A stretch of 64,000 nucleotides of DNA from positions 806,001-870,000 of the forward strand of contig CBDCLS010000005.1 in NCBI GenBank assembly GCA_965218775.1, written 5' to 3'. The notes below the pieces were generated by a model. That model was given only the letters and a program-made list of their open reading frames with translations. It ran no database searches and was not told the DNA's origin. The position numbers and the translations under genes are program-made. Source of the stretch: CAUZIZ01 sp965218775. GTDB lineage: Bacteria > Acidobacteriota > UBA6911 > RPQK01 > JAJDTT01. Each line of letters opens with the position of its first letter. The stretch's first letter is position 1. This document shows positions 36,489 through 44,706 of the stretch, in pieces.

Positions 36489-37319
36489 GTGAATGCGATA
36501 GATCAGAAAGTCGCTGCCAGACTAGCAGGAAAGACCGCCCTCATCACGGGGTCGTCCTCCGGTCTTGGCCGTCAACTCGCCCTCGACCTGGGCGCCTTGA
36601 AGATGAACCTGGTTCTCGCCTCTCGTAGTGAATCGGCGCTTGCCCAGGTTGCCTCTGAGGTCGAGACACTTGGTTCGACTGTCTTGGTACAGGCTACCGA
36701 CATCACCGAGGCAGACCAATGCCGAGCGCTGGTCGCCAAGGCCGCCGCGAGGTTTACCTCGATTGACTATCTGATCCTCTGCGCCGGTGTCAGCATGTGG
36801 TCCCGTTTCGAGGCGGTGACGGATCTTGGAATCTTCAAGCGCCTGGTAGATGTCAACTACCTGGGGACGGTCTACTGTGTCCACTACGCCCTTCCCTACC
36901 TGAAGCGGAACCGGGGCACTATCGTTGCAATTTCCTCCGTCCAGGGGGTCCTTGGAATTCCCAACCACAGCGGCTACGCAGCGGCCAAACACGCTCTGGC
37001 GGGCTTCTTGGAGGTACTGGAACAGGAACTGAGTGGCGCGGTCCACATCCTCAACGTCATGCCCGGGTGGGTGCGCGGCACGAATCTCAGGGCCAACGCG
37101 TTCAGCGAGGACGGGAGCCCACTGGGTCGGGCGTCGGACAAACCCAAGAAAGCGTCGGTGAGCACTGAGGAGTGTTCGTCAAGGATCGTCAAGGCCATGG
37201 CTGAGAATGATGAGACGCTCTACATCCCTCCCAAGCTTCGGTTTCTACCCTGGCTCAGGCTGATTGCCCCGGGATGGCTCAAGTCGAGCATCAAGCGTGC
37301 CGTCCAGCGACAGGAGTAA
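36489..37319 (+). CDS. Short-chain dehydrogenase/reductase, possible alkyl-DHAP reductase
   Basis: A 276-residue classical SDR: cofactor motif ITGSSSGLGRQLALDLG, LILCAGVS (NNAG position), catalytic Ser in IVAISSVQG and YAAAKHA (Tyr-x-x-x-Lys). A C-terminal tail with hydrophobic, basic residues (LRFLPWLRLIAPGWLKSSIK) resembles DHRS7-type membrane-associated SDRs, one of which (DHRS7B/PexRAP) reduces acyl/alkyl-DHAP. Position 33 bases after the AGPS-like gene makes that reaction the natural guess, but the substrate is inferred from context only. GTG 36489 is used; no better start exists in frame and the ribosome site is weak. Confidence 0.78.
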   Translation: MNAIDQKVAARLAGKTALITGSSSGLGRQLALDLGALKMNLVLASRSESALAQVASEVETLGSTVLVQATDITEADQCRALVAKAAARFTSIDYLILCAGVSMWSRFEAVTDLGIFKRLVDVNYLGTVYCVHYALPYLKRNRGTIVAISSVQGVLGIPNHSGYAAAKHALAGFLEVLEQELSGAVHILNVMPGWVRGTNLRANAFSEDGSPLGRASDKPKKASVSTEECSSRIVKAMAENDETLYIPPKLRFLPWLRLIAPGWLKSSIKRAVQRQE

Positions 37320-37361
37320 ATCGGTGGAGTGCGACGGTTTCCGAAAGACGAGGTGGTGAGG

Positions 37362-37793
37362 ATGATACTGAAAAACTATACCGTGTCGTTGCAAACCCAA
37401 GGGGTATGCCACGTTCTCGATGTTACCCGAGAGGTCGAAGGCAAGATCCGCGAAAGCGGCGTCCAGGATGGGAGCGTCACGGTATTCGCAACCGGCTCGA
37501 CAGCCGGTGTGACCACGCTCGAGTTCGAACCGGGTGTAGTCCAGGACCTGGAGGATCTTTTCGATAAACTCGCACCCCCAACGCGGGACTACCACCATGA
37601 ACAGGCCTGGCACGATGGAAACGGCTTTTCACATATGCGGGCCGCTCTCTTGAAACCTTCTCTCGTAGTACCCATCATCGAGGGAGGAATGGTCCTGGGA
37701 AGCTGGCAGCAGCTTGTCTTTGTGGATTTCGACAACCGACCCCGAAACCGGCACGTTGTGGTTCAGGTAATGGGGATGGAGAAGGGCAGTTGA
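37362..37793 (+). CDS. YjbQ-family (UPF0047) protein
   Basis: 143 residues, normal length. Canonical motifs: FATGSTAGVTTLEFEPGVVQDL, DYHHEQAWHDGNGFSHMRAA, LLKPSLVVPIIEGGMVLGSW, QQLVFVDFDNRPRNR. The histidine-rich centre binds a metal. A weak thiamine-phosphate-synthase activity is reported for some members, but the physiological role is unresolved. ATG 37362 is used because gaggtggtgagg precedes it. It is third in the ether-lipid-like operon, with 42 bases to the SDR. Confidence 0.9.
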   Translation: MILKNYTVSLQTQGVCHVLDVTREVEGKIRESGVQDGSVTVFATGSTAGVTTLEFEPGVVQDLEDLFDKLAPPTRDYHHEQAWHDGNGFSHMRAALLKPSLVVPIIEGGMVLGSWQQLVFVDFDNRPRNRHVVVQVMGMEKGS

Positions 37794-37876
37794 GTCCGCT
37801 CGCATAGGTTAACGCACGCACTCGGTGGGGGAAACAGGGACCCTACAACCTGTAGTGCACCTCGGGGTAGTGAACG

Positions 37877-37945
37877 ATCTTGACTGCTCACTGCTTACTG
37901 CTCACTGCTTCACTGCTTCACTGCTTCACTGCTTACTGTTCACTG
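37877..37945 (+). repeat. Short-word tandem repeat (CACTGCTT)n
   Basis: About eight imperfect copies of an 8-base word (cactgctt, with variants cactgctc and ttactg). Related strings occur at 4203-4235 on the other strand and 54326-54355. All three are intergenic. The period is too short and the copies too irregular for a CRISPR. Confidence 0.7.
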
Positions 37946-37976
37946 ACTCGGGCCTGTAATCCGAGATCCACTCTAA

Positions 37977-38164
37977 CCCGCATTTCTCATCGCCGGTCTA
38001 CTACGTCGCCGCAATCATCCGCCCTGGCTGTGTTTCGCTCGGTCGGCCTCCTCGACGTACTGTACAAGTACGACTGCGGAGGCTTGCCACGAGTGGTCTC
38101 GGTCGCAAGCCTTGCCAGGACGGCCCTTGCGACGCCTCGCTACGACAGGCATGAGAAATGCGGG
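37977..38164 (+). mobile_element. Miniature element, family A copy 3 (188 bp)
   Basis: Same orientation as copy 1. The left end cccgcatttctcatcgcc and right end (complement, one base shorter) are flanked by a perfect ctaa duplication (37973-37976, 38165-38168). It lies three bases beyond the stop codon of the minus-strand TIM-barrel gene. The central gtactgtacaagtac is intact. Confidence 0.9.
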
Positions 38165-38171
38165 CTAACCT

Positions 38172-39215
38172 CTATTCCTGCCAACCGTGAGCGGCCCTCA
38201 CCTGGACCATGGCACTCAGAATCTGGTTCCACGTCTGGGGATCCCCCATAACATCGTTGGGAAACATGCAGCCATCCCAACAGATGTGTCGACATTCCTT
38301 GGTCAGCTGGCCTGACCCGTCCCGAAGCCAGGAGCCCGAGGCTCGGACGATATCCAGCTTGCCGTTGGGATCATCCGGCAGGCAGTGACGGCCGGTCTTA
38401 TCATGTGAGCCAGACCCCTTGACAGTGGCATCGTTCTGAGCGACGTGGAAGTCGATCGTCCAGGGTCTGAGCGCGTCCGTCAGAGTGCGGTAGGCAGCAT
38501 CGAACTGCCGACCGTCCTCCCAGTCGAAATCGTTGGGAAGAATCGCCGCATCGGGGGCATTGAAGCCCAGGAGGTAAAGCAGCGTGTGCGCCAGGTCTGC
38601 CTGAAAACCGAGTGTCCCGGGACGGTCGACGAGTTCCAGCAGCTTGATCATCTCCTTCCAGCTGTGCATTCCACCCCAGCAGATCTCCCCCTCAGCCGCC
38701 AACCGTTCGCCGTGATCGTCGGCAATGTAACAGGCCTCCCGAAAAGTCTGAGCAATTTTCTGTGTGCTTTCTCCCGGATTGCCAGCCCAGGTACCCGGAT
38801 CCACCGAGGAGTCTATCCGGATGACGCCAGTCGGCCTAACACTCAGTTCCTTCAAGCGTCGGCCGATAGAGCAGGCCTTGGTTACCATTTCCAGAAATCT
38901 GCCCCTCTCCGCCTTGTCGCCCATTGCGGATCCACCACCGGTCGGGGGCCAGACCGGGGCCACCAGGCTCCCGACCAAGAGATTCCTTGATTCTACCTTG
39001 TCGACCAAGACCTTCAAATCGTCGTCGGAGGAATCGATGTCAACGTGGGGAGCGCTGAGAAACAGATCGATCCCGTCGAAGCGGACACCATCCACCTCGG
39101 CTCCAGCCGTCAGATCCAACATCGTGTCCAGGTCCAGAAAGGGCTCCTCGGCATCGGGTCCCTTTCCAACCACACCAGGCCAGGCCGCATTGTGAACCTT
39201 CGGATAGTTGTTCAT
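38172..39215 (-). CDS. TIM-barrel sugar isomerase/epimerase-like protein
   Basis: 347 residues with alternating beta-strand/helix pattern and metal-site features of the AP-endonuclease-2/xylose-isomerase-like family: GIDLFLSAPHVDID, CWGGMHSWKEMIKLLE (Glu-type ligand nearby), LGFQADLAHT (Asp and His) and TIDFHVAQNDATV. There is no export signal, so unlike the 20-21 kb relative it should be cytosolic. The start has a strong aagggagac site. The reaction and substrate are unknown. It is flanked by the miniature element downstream and an IS3 remnant upstream, so it has no operon partner. Confidence 0.75.
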   Translation of the reverse strand: MNNYPKVHNAAWPGVVGKGPDAEEPFLDLDTMLDLTAGAEVDGVRFDGIDLFLSAPHVDIDSSDDDLKVLVDKVESRNLLVGSLVAPVWPPTGGGSAMGDKAERGRFLEMVTKACSIGRRLKELSVRPTGVIRIDSSVDPGTWAGNPGESTQKIAQTFREACYIADDHGERLAAEGEICWGGMHSWKEMIKLLELVDRPGTLGFQADLAHTLLYLLGFNAPDAAILPNDFDWEDGRQFDAAYRTLTDALRPWTIDFHVAQNDATVKGSGSHDKTGRHCLPDDPNGKLDIVRASGSWLRDGSGQLTKECRHICWDGCMFPNDVMGDPQTWNQILSAMVQVRAAHGWQE

Positions 39216-39261
39216 ATCAACAGTCTCCCTTTTCGAGTTGTCCTGTTTCAGCCTCTCGATC

Positions 39262-39900
39262 CTAGCGGCGAATCACCAGGTCTTCCTCTCGGTAGAGCCG
39301 ATAGATCCGTTTTGCATTGACCAACCAGCCTTCGCGTCAGCACTGTCAGGCGCCCATATCCAAAGCGAATCCGGGTGGCTGCCAGCTCCTTGAGTCGAAG
39401 CCTCAAGGCTAGCTGTGGATCCCGACGACTCTGGTAGCGACAAGTCGATCGAGTCAGTCTGATCAGCCTACACGCGCGGCGTTCGCTCAGCTCGTACTTC
39501 CCTCGGATTTCACTGACGAGCTCGCGCAGCCGTGCAGGCTTCAGACCCTTTTTTAGACCACCTCCTGCAGAATGTGCTTATCCAGAGATAGATCTGCAAC
39601 CAGCTGCTTCAGCTTCCGGTTCTCCTCTCTGAGTTGTCGCAGCTCCCTCAGCTCGGAGATCCCCACGCCGCTGTACTTTCTCTTCCACCGGTAGAACGTC
39701 TGCTCGCTGACTCCCATCTTGCGGCAGACCTCCACCACCGCAACGCCACCTTCCGCTTCGCGCAGGGCGTAGACGATCTGCTCGGGACTGTACCTCTTCC
39801 GCTTCATTTCTCCCGCCTCCTTTCGGATTCTCTCAAAGGATCCTCCTCTGGGAGATCCTCACGTTGCGGTTGGTACAGTTTTTGGGTTTTGGGTCAGTGA
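39262..39900 (-). mobile_element. IS3-family remnant
   Basis: It contains an intact OrfA and a decayed OrfB. After the OrfA stop, at an A-rich slip site (taaaaaag), the minus strand reads SEIRGKYELSERRACRLIRL then TRSTCRYQSRRDPQL, the start of an IS3 OrfB, which is frameshifted (RIRFGYGRLTV to GWLVNAKRIYRLYREED) and stops at 39262 before the DDE residues. The upstream end is probably near 39897. Immobile by itself. Confidence 0.75.
39553..39807 (-). CDS. IS3-family transposase OrfA
   Basis: 84 residues: the helix-turn-helix of IS3 OrfA (RYSPEQIVYALREAEGGVAV, VCRKMGVSEQTFYRWKRKY) followed by a leucine-zipper-like heptad segment (LRELRQLREENRKLKQLVADL). This subunit binds the IS ends; productive transposase would need the OrfA-OrfB frameshift fusion, and OrfB here is broken. 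Upstream is a purine-rich ggcgggagaa ribosome site. Confidence 0.88.
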   Translation of the reverse strand: MKRKRYSPEQIVYALREAEGGVAVVEVCRKMGVSEQTFYRWKRKYSGVGISELRELRQLREENRKLKQLVADLSLDKHILQEVV

Positions 39901-39997
39901 GTCTTGTCGACACAAACCTCCCTTTGGCAAGGGACACACCCTATTCTGTCAGGCCTGTTTAGCGGGCTACGGAAACACTCCAATTACCACAGATCGG

Positions 39998-41530
39998 TCA
40001 CTGCAAACGATCGGTCACATCGACAAAGTCGTAAAGGCTGAAGCGGCCCGGAAACGCAAAACAGCGGTCCGGTAGGGGGCCAAGCTTCGTTCCAAAATAG
40101 TGATTGAGGACGATTCTGAATGAATTGACCGGTGTGATAGAAGGCCGAAGCAATGAGTATTCAAAGTCGGGAAAGGAGTAGGCGTTCAGGATACCCATCT
40201 TCAGCCTCAGTTCACTCGTTGGGGCCGTGTGTCCGTCAAAAGCTTCTTCTCGATTGAGATAATGCTCAGGGAAAGGCCCCTCATCGGCCTGGAGGATAAT
40301 GATCGGCTGAATGGACTGGGATCGCAGCCCCTCAACAAGCTTGAGAATCATGGCGTTTACGAAGATCAACTGCTCTACATAAGCGTCTCTTTTGCTCCGA
40401 GCGGCCGATGATTTCTGGGGAATGAAGTTTCCATCTCTGTCGAATACAAAGGGAGGGTGGGGCACCAGAAAATGTCCGAAGGTAAATGTGGGCTTTGGAT
40501 CGGAGGCGACAACCCTCAACTGGTCGAATTGATGATGGATCCTCTGCCACTGAAGGTGACGCTCATCGTAGAGGCCGGTTGCAATTCCAAGAGGGTATAA
40601 TATTGAGGTTTTGATCAAAGCGTTGGAGAACTCTCCGAGGCGTCCGACATTGACATTGTGGTCGGCGAGCCGATTGCTGCGAGTGGGTTCCCACCAGGAA
40701 CCCAAATGAATAGTGCGATAATCCAAGTCCTGGAAGAAACGGAGAACTTCATTCTTCTCGATTAGTTCGCTCAAGGGGTTCCAGTTACCTGAACGAGGTC
40801 CATACTGATGGGTCAGAAAATCCAGATAGTTGAGGTTCAGACTGGAGGCCAGTGAGTGAGCGGTTCTTGGGTAGTTAGCATAACTCTTGGAGCCCACATA
40901 GAATCCGAGCTGCTCGAGCGAAGCTAGGAAGATATTGTTATCGAAGTCAAACTCCTGCTGGAGCATGTCGGCTCGGGCGTACCGATCAAAGACCAGGTAA
41001 TACACATCCCGTTTAGGGGTCTTTAGGACCGCTCGTTCGGCCAAAGGCTTCTCGAGCTTCCAAGGGACAACGAGAGGGCTGGTATCCGTCCTCAACTCGT
41101 GCAAGGCGATGCCTCCCACTGTGATTATCAAGACCACACCAAAGGCTAAGTTAAGTGCTGCGTTGAGGTTGGCCGCGTTTCGGGTTCGAGCCAGCAGGAT
41201 ATATCCCATCAAGATAAAGAAAAGAATCCAGAGGCCCAGGAATATGAGCCCTCTCGGTGGATTGAAAGAGCCTGAGAGGAGAAAAAGGACTCGACCGTAG
41301 CCGAGGACCATCGAGGCTAGAAGAGACAGTAGCAGTCCTGCCTTAAAACGATCTCGCACGAATAGACGGGATATCAGGAGGCCGCCGAAAACTATGGCCA
41401 CAATGCTCAGCAAAGGCAGGGCAACAGCTCCCAGGCTGCTCTCATCTGCGTTCTGCCAGTGGAGACCCAGAACCGCAGCGGCTGACAGGAAAAAAGGATG
41501 CAAAATGAAGCATCTCAGCAATGAAGGCAC
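39998..41530 (-). CDS. Membrane-anchored sulfatase/alkaline-phosphatase-like protein
   Basis: 510 residues. The first 150 contain about five membrane spans (LLSIVAIVFGGLLISRLFV; GLIFLGLWILFFILMGYILL; NLAFGVVLIITVGGIAL). The rest is an extracytoplasmic alkaline-phosphatase-superfamily domain with VYYLVFDRYARADML (first metal Asp), FTFGHFLVPHPPFVFD and QADEGPFPEHY (metal-binding Asp/His region). It resembles proteins that modify surface glycans by phosphoglycerol or phosphoethanolamine transfer, though no clear nucleophile Thr/Ser/Cys motif was recognised. Next to it is a broken GT39-like gene, supporting an envelope role. Confidence 0.72.
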   Translation of the reverse strand: MPSLLRCFILHPFFLSAAAVLGLHWQNADESSLGAVALPLLSIVAIVFGGLLISRLFVRDRFKAGLLLSLLASMVLGYGRVLFLLSGSFNPPRGLIFLGLWILFFILMGYILLARTRNAANLNAALNLAFGVVLIITVGGIALHELRTDTSPLVVPWKLEKPLAERAVLKTPKRDVYYLVFDRYARADMLQQEFDFDNNIFLASLEQLGFYVGSKSYANYPRTAHSLASSLNLNYLDFLTHQYGPRSGNWNPLSELIEKNEVLRFFQDLDYRTIHLGSWWEPTRSNRLADHNVNVGRLGEFSNALIKTSILYPLGIATGLYDERHLQWQRIHHQFDQLRVVASDPKPTFTFGHFLVPHPPFVFDRDGNFIPQKSSAARSKRDAYVEQLIFVNAMILKLVEGLRSQSIQPIIILQADEGPFPEHYLNREEAFDGHTAPTSELRLKMGILNAYSFPDFEYSLLRPSITPVNSFRIVLNHYFGTKLGPLPDRCFAFPGRFSLYDFVDVTDRLQ

Positions 41531-41675
41531 TCCCGCGTGACTAGGATTTCAGTCTGGCACCGACGGTATCCCTTCCTACCATAAGACCTAGACGACACGG
41601 CTACCGAGAAATGACAGCGAGTCACAGATCCTCCGTTTCACCGAACATTGTTCCGTGTATGATTGTATGTGATGT

Positions 41676-42433
41676 CTACTGAGTTCTCGAAGCCAGTACA
41701 TAGACTTCAAATCCTTCAACGGTCTCGACTAATCGATAATTCGATTGTACCCGTTGCAAGAGCTCCAGTGACAGCGGAGAAACGTATTTGTCTTCGCGAC
41801 GAAAGAAGATGAGTCGGGGGATGTCGTCTTCCAAAACGGCAGCCGTCCGCTCCAGATCCACGTCTGTCTGCAGGTCCAGTAGGACATTGTAGAAACGGCA
41901 AGGATTCCTTCGTCCCGAAAGATAATAGAGTTCAGGATTGACCGGCAACGCCAGTATTGGATCCCCCATTTCGGTGTGTTCTTCGATGAGCGAGATCAAT
42001 TTGGCGTATCGTTGTCTTTCATTTTCGGCAATCCACAAACTGCACACTTCGGCAATCCATCTGCTCGGACCAAGGCCAGGCGCTGGCCCCGCATTACCTG
42101 TCCTAGAGTCCTCGATGTTGGCTGGCCCGCGTGAAACATCAATCCCACCGTCGTCAATGCAACCGCGATCGGGGCGATGATGCGAACGGAAGAGCGCGCT
42201 TCCGAGGCACTAACCTGCAATAATCCGCCGATCGTGAGACCGAGGGAATAGAAAAGGTAGATCGGCATCTGATAGTGAACCGTAACCAGCGAATAAAAGG
42301 TTGCTATCAACGCTAGCCTCGATTTCCACGGCAGTACAAATGACGCCTTTCCGCTTCGAGCCCCCCGCCAGAATCCTTGATCGGCGCGACTTGCGCCTGC
42401 TGTGTTTCCACCTACGTTAGTAAATAGAAGTAC
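41676..42433 (-). pseudogene. GT39/ArnT-like glycosyltransferase, C-terminal remnant with frameshift
   Basis: Two reading frames together give the end of a polytopic glycosyltransferase: upstream LPWKSRLALIATFYSLVTVH then YQMPIYLFYSLGLTIGG (membrane part), then after a one-base shift near 42110, SRWIAEVCSLWIAENERQRY then NPELYYLSGRRNPCRFYNVL (soluble C-terminal part). The N-terminal catalytic half is missing; an in-frame stop precedes it at about 42434. A tggattgccgaa segment is duplicated at 42020-42065. The adjacent DDE insertion sequence probably removed the rest. Confidence 0.6.
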
Positions 42434-42581
42434 CTATTTGGATAGAGAGGTAATCCTATACCTAAAACCTGATCAAGGGACGATCCCCACGCGAATGCTA
42501 GAAAAGTCTGGATATGAGGCAGAATAGAACCCTATCAAAGGCTGAGCATTTTCTGTCATTCATATCTAGTATAGTTATAGT

Positions 42582-44357
42582 TTGGAATACAGTAATCGGA
42601 ATGGACTAACTAATGACACCCGACCGACCGCTCCGGAGGCCCAATTCTTCCTGGCCCCCGAATCGCCTCTGCAGCGCCAGTATGAGGCCTTGCGCTGCTT
42701 TTTCGTCGAAGGCTTGCCCTCGCAGCAGGTCGCCACTCGCTTCGGCTATTCCCCAGGAGCCTTCCGCGTCCTCTGTCATCAGTTTCGCCATGATCTCAGC
42801 AAGCGCGCCCGCTTCTTTCAGGCGATTCGCCGGGGGCCTCAAGCGGCGCCCGCCCGCGATCGGGTGCGGGAACGGGCCGTCGCCCTGCGCAAGCGAAACC
42901 TCTCGGTCTACGATATCCAACGCGAGTTGGCCGCCGCCGGCCATTCCATCAGCATCAATGCGTTATCGATCCTGCTGCGAGAGGAGGGCTTCGCCCGACT
43001 GCCCCGGCGTCGGGATGAGCAACGCCCCGCCACCCTCAAGCCCGAAGCAGCAGCCATCGCCGACGTGCGGCAGATCAATCTGGCCCCGCGCAGCTTTCGC
43101 ACCCGGGTCGGCGGTCTGTTTCTGTTCGTCCCGCTGATGCGATCGATCGATCTCGGGGCGGTGCTGCAGCCCCCCCGCCTTCCCGGCTCCCAAATGATTC
43201 CCGCCGAGCAGGCCGTGCGCACCCTGCTGGCTCTGAAGCTGCTGGGCATCGAAAGAAAAAGTCATGTCATGGATCGGGTCTTTGACGAGGGCATCGCCCT
43301 TTTTGCCGGTCTCAATGTGGTGCCCAAGCGCTCCTACCTGGCCGCCTACAGCTCCCGGGTCGACCGACGCGCCAACCTGCGCCTCATGGGAGCCTGGTTT
43401 GAGCAGGTCCAAGCCGCCGGCCTGCCCCGGGGCTCTTCCTTCGATCTGGACTTTCACACCGTCCCCGCCAATAGCCAGCAGGAACCTTTGGACAAACACT
43501 ATGTCTCTTCCCGCAGCCGCAGCCAAAAAGGCATCCTCGTTTTTTTGGCTCGGGACGCCACCGAGCGTGTCTTATGCTACGCCAATGCGGGTGTCCCCCG
43601 GGCCGATCGAGCCGACGAGGTGCAACGCTTCGTCCAGTTCTGGCACCAACACAGCGGTCAGCCTCCGGCCGAACTCGTCTTCGATTCCCAGTTGACCACC
43701 TATGCTCATCTGAACCGCCTCAACCAACAGGGCATTGGCTTTATCACCCTGCGCCGCCACTCCCAAAAAATGCTGGGCCAGATCTGGAGCCGCCCCGCCT
43801 CCGCCTGGCACCGCATCACCTTACCCGCCCTGACTCGGATCTTTCGCACCCCCAAAGTCCTGGACCAGCGGATCGTCCTGAAACATTACGAAGGTCCCCT
43901 GCGCCAGCTCACCCTCATGGAACTCGGTCACGAAGAACCGACCGTCCTACTGACCAACCATCTGCGCCGCGCCCCCTCGACTCTGATCACCCGCTATGCC
44001 CAACGCATGCTCATCGAAAATGGCATCTCCGAAGCCATCCAGTTCTTTCACCTGGACGCGCTCTCTTCGATGGTGGGACTCAAAGTGGATTTTGACCTCC
44101 AGATCACCCTCATGGCCAGCTCCCTATATCGACTCATGGCCGAGAAGATTGGTCGCGAATATCAGCGGGCTCAAGCCAAAAAGATCTTCCGAAATCTCCT
44201 CGACGTCTCGGCCCGGGTCCAGATCCAAGAGCAGCAAGTCACCGTCCACCTCGATAAGCGCGCCCATAACCCCTACTTGGTCGCCTCGGGCCTGGGTGAT
44301 GATCCCACGCCCATGCCTTGGTTTGGCGGCAAAACTCTGGTCCTTCGATTTGACTAA
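42582..44357 (+). CDS. DDE transposase, IS4-like, with N-terminal helix-turn-helix
   Basis: About 591 residues. The N-terminal 110 residues form a helix-turn-helix region (FVEGLPSQQVATRFGYSPGA). Catalytic-type Asp residues are in SSFDLDFHTVP and AELVFDSQLTTYAHL, with a late Glu in RMLIENGISEAIQFF. The frame is intact, and the gene is of a family common in metagenomes but not one I can name in the IS classification. The TTG at 42582 is only the longest possible start; the actual start is probably somewhat downstream, since the element end appears near 42603. Confidence 0.82.
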   Translation: MEYSNRNGLTNDTRPTAPEAQFFLAPESPLQRQYEALRCFFVEGLPSQQVATRFGYSPGAFRVLCHQFRHDLSKRARFFQAIRRGPQAAPARDRVRERAVALRKRNLSVYDIQRELAAAGHSISINALSILLREEGFARLPRRRDEQRPATLKPEAAAIADVRQINLAPRSFRTRVGGLFLFVPLMRSIDLGAVLQPPRLPGSQMIPAEQAVRTLLALKLLGIERKSHVMDRVFDEGIALFAGLNVVPKRSYLAAYSSRVDRRANLRLMGAWFEQVQAAGLPRGSSFDLDFHTVPANSQQEPLDKHYVSSRSRSQKGILVFLARDATERVLCYANAGVPRADRADEVQRFVQFWHQHSGQPPAELVFDSQLTTYAHLNRLNQQGIGFITLRRHSQKMLGQIWSRPASAWHRITLPALTRIFRTPKVLDQRIVLKHYEGPLRQLTLMELGHEEPTVLLTNHLRRAPSTLITRYAQRMLIENGISEAIQFFHLDALSSMVGLKVDFDLQITLMASSLYRLMAEKIGREYQRAQAKKIFRNLLDVSARVQIQEQQVTVHLDKRAHNPYLVASGLGDDPTPMPWFGGKTLVLRFD

Positions 44358-44391
44358 CCGACTCAACGGCTACCCTTAAAAAATGTTAGTC
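42603..44391 (+). mobile_element. DDE-type insertion sequence, boundaries approximate
   Basis: Short inverted ends ggactaac (42603-42610) and its complement gttagtcc (44384-44391) bracket the transposase. The target duplication is not evident. A 21-bp sequence cgctagcctcgatttccacgg at 42311-42331, inside the GT39 remnant, recurs inverted at 44402-44422, just beyond the right end, which suggests an inversion or duplication linked to the insertion. Confidence 0.5.
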
Positions 44392-44700
44392 CTTTCCAGT
44401 ACCGTGGAAATCGAGGCTAGCGGAGCAACCCGGCCTCTAGAAACTGTGCCGCGGATCAGATTTCGCACGACAACAAGACCCAGTAAGGGTGCCAAATTAA
44501 TAGGAATTTGGTTCTTGGTTCGATTCTAGGACAAGGGTGGAATCAGGCCAAAGGAGGTTGAAATGAGGTGGGTTGGGGGAGGAATGAGGAGCCAGGGGTC
44601 GAGATCTGGCAAAGTGGGAACGACAAGAAGGGAGAAACGCGGACCGGGGCCAGAAGACAGATACAGGGATATTGGCTGGCGACTGAAGAGCTCGAGCTCT
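44358..44700. other. Non-coding junction between two IS remnants
   Basis: This stretch contains the right end of the DDE element, the inverted 21-bp copy of a GT39 segment (44402-44422), and G-rich sequence leading into the IS91 remnant (44560-44680). No gene is supported. Confidence 0.55.
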
Positions 44701-44706
44701 TCAGTC
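44681..44706. repeat. Perfect 26-bp palindrome
   Basis: The 26 bases centred on gagctcgagctc are exactly self-complementary without a loop. The stop codon of the IS91 transposase remnant lies inside it. IS91-type elements end in hairpin-containing replication-termination sites, so this may be that end; otherwise it would act as a terminator. Confidence 0.75.

Noticed and set aside
37877..37945. CRISPR-like short repeats
   Set aside because: The units are about 8 bases, without spacers of constant length and without cas genes nearby.
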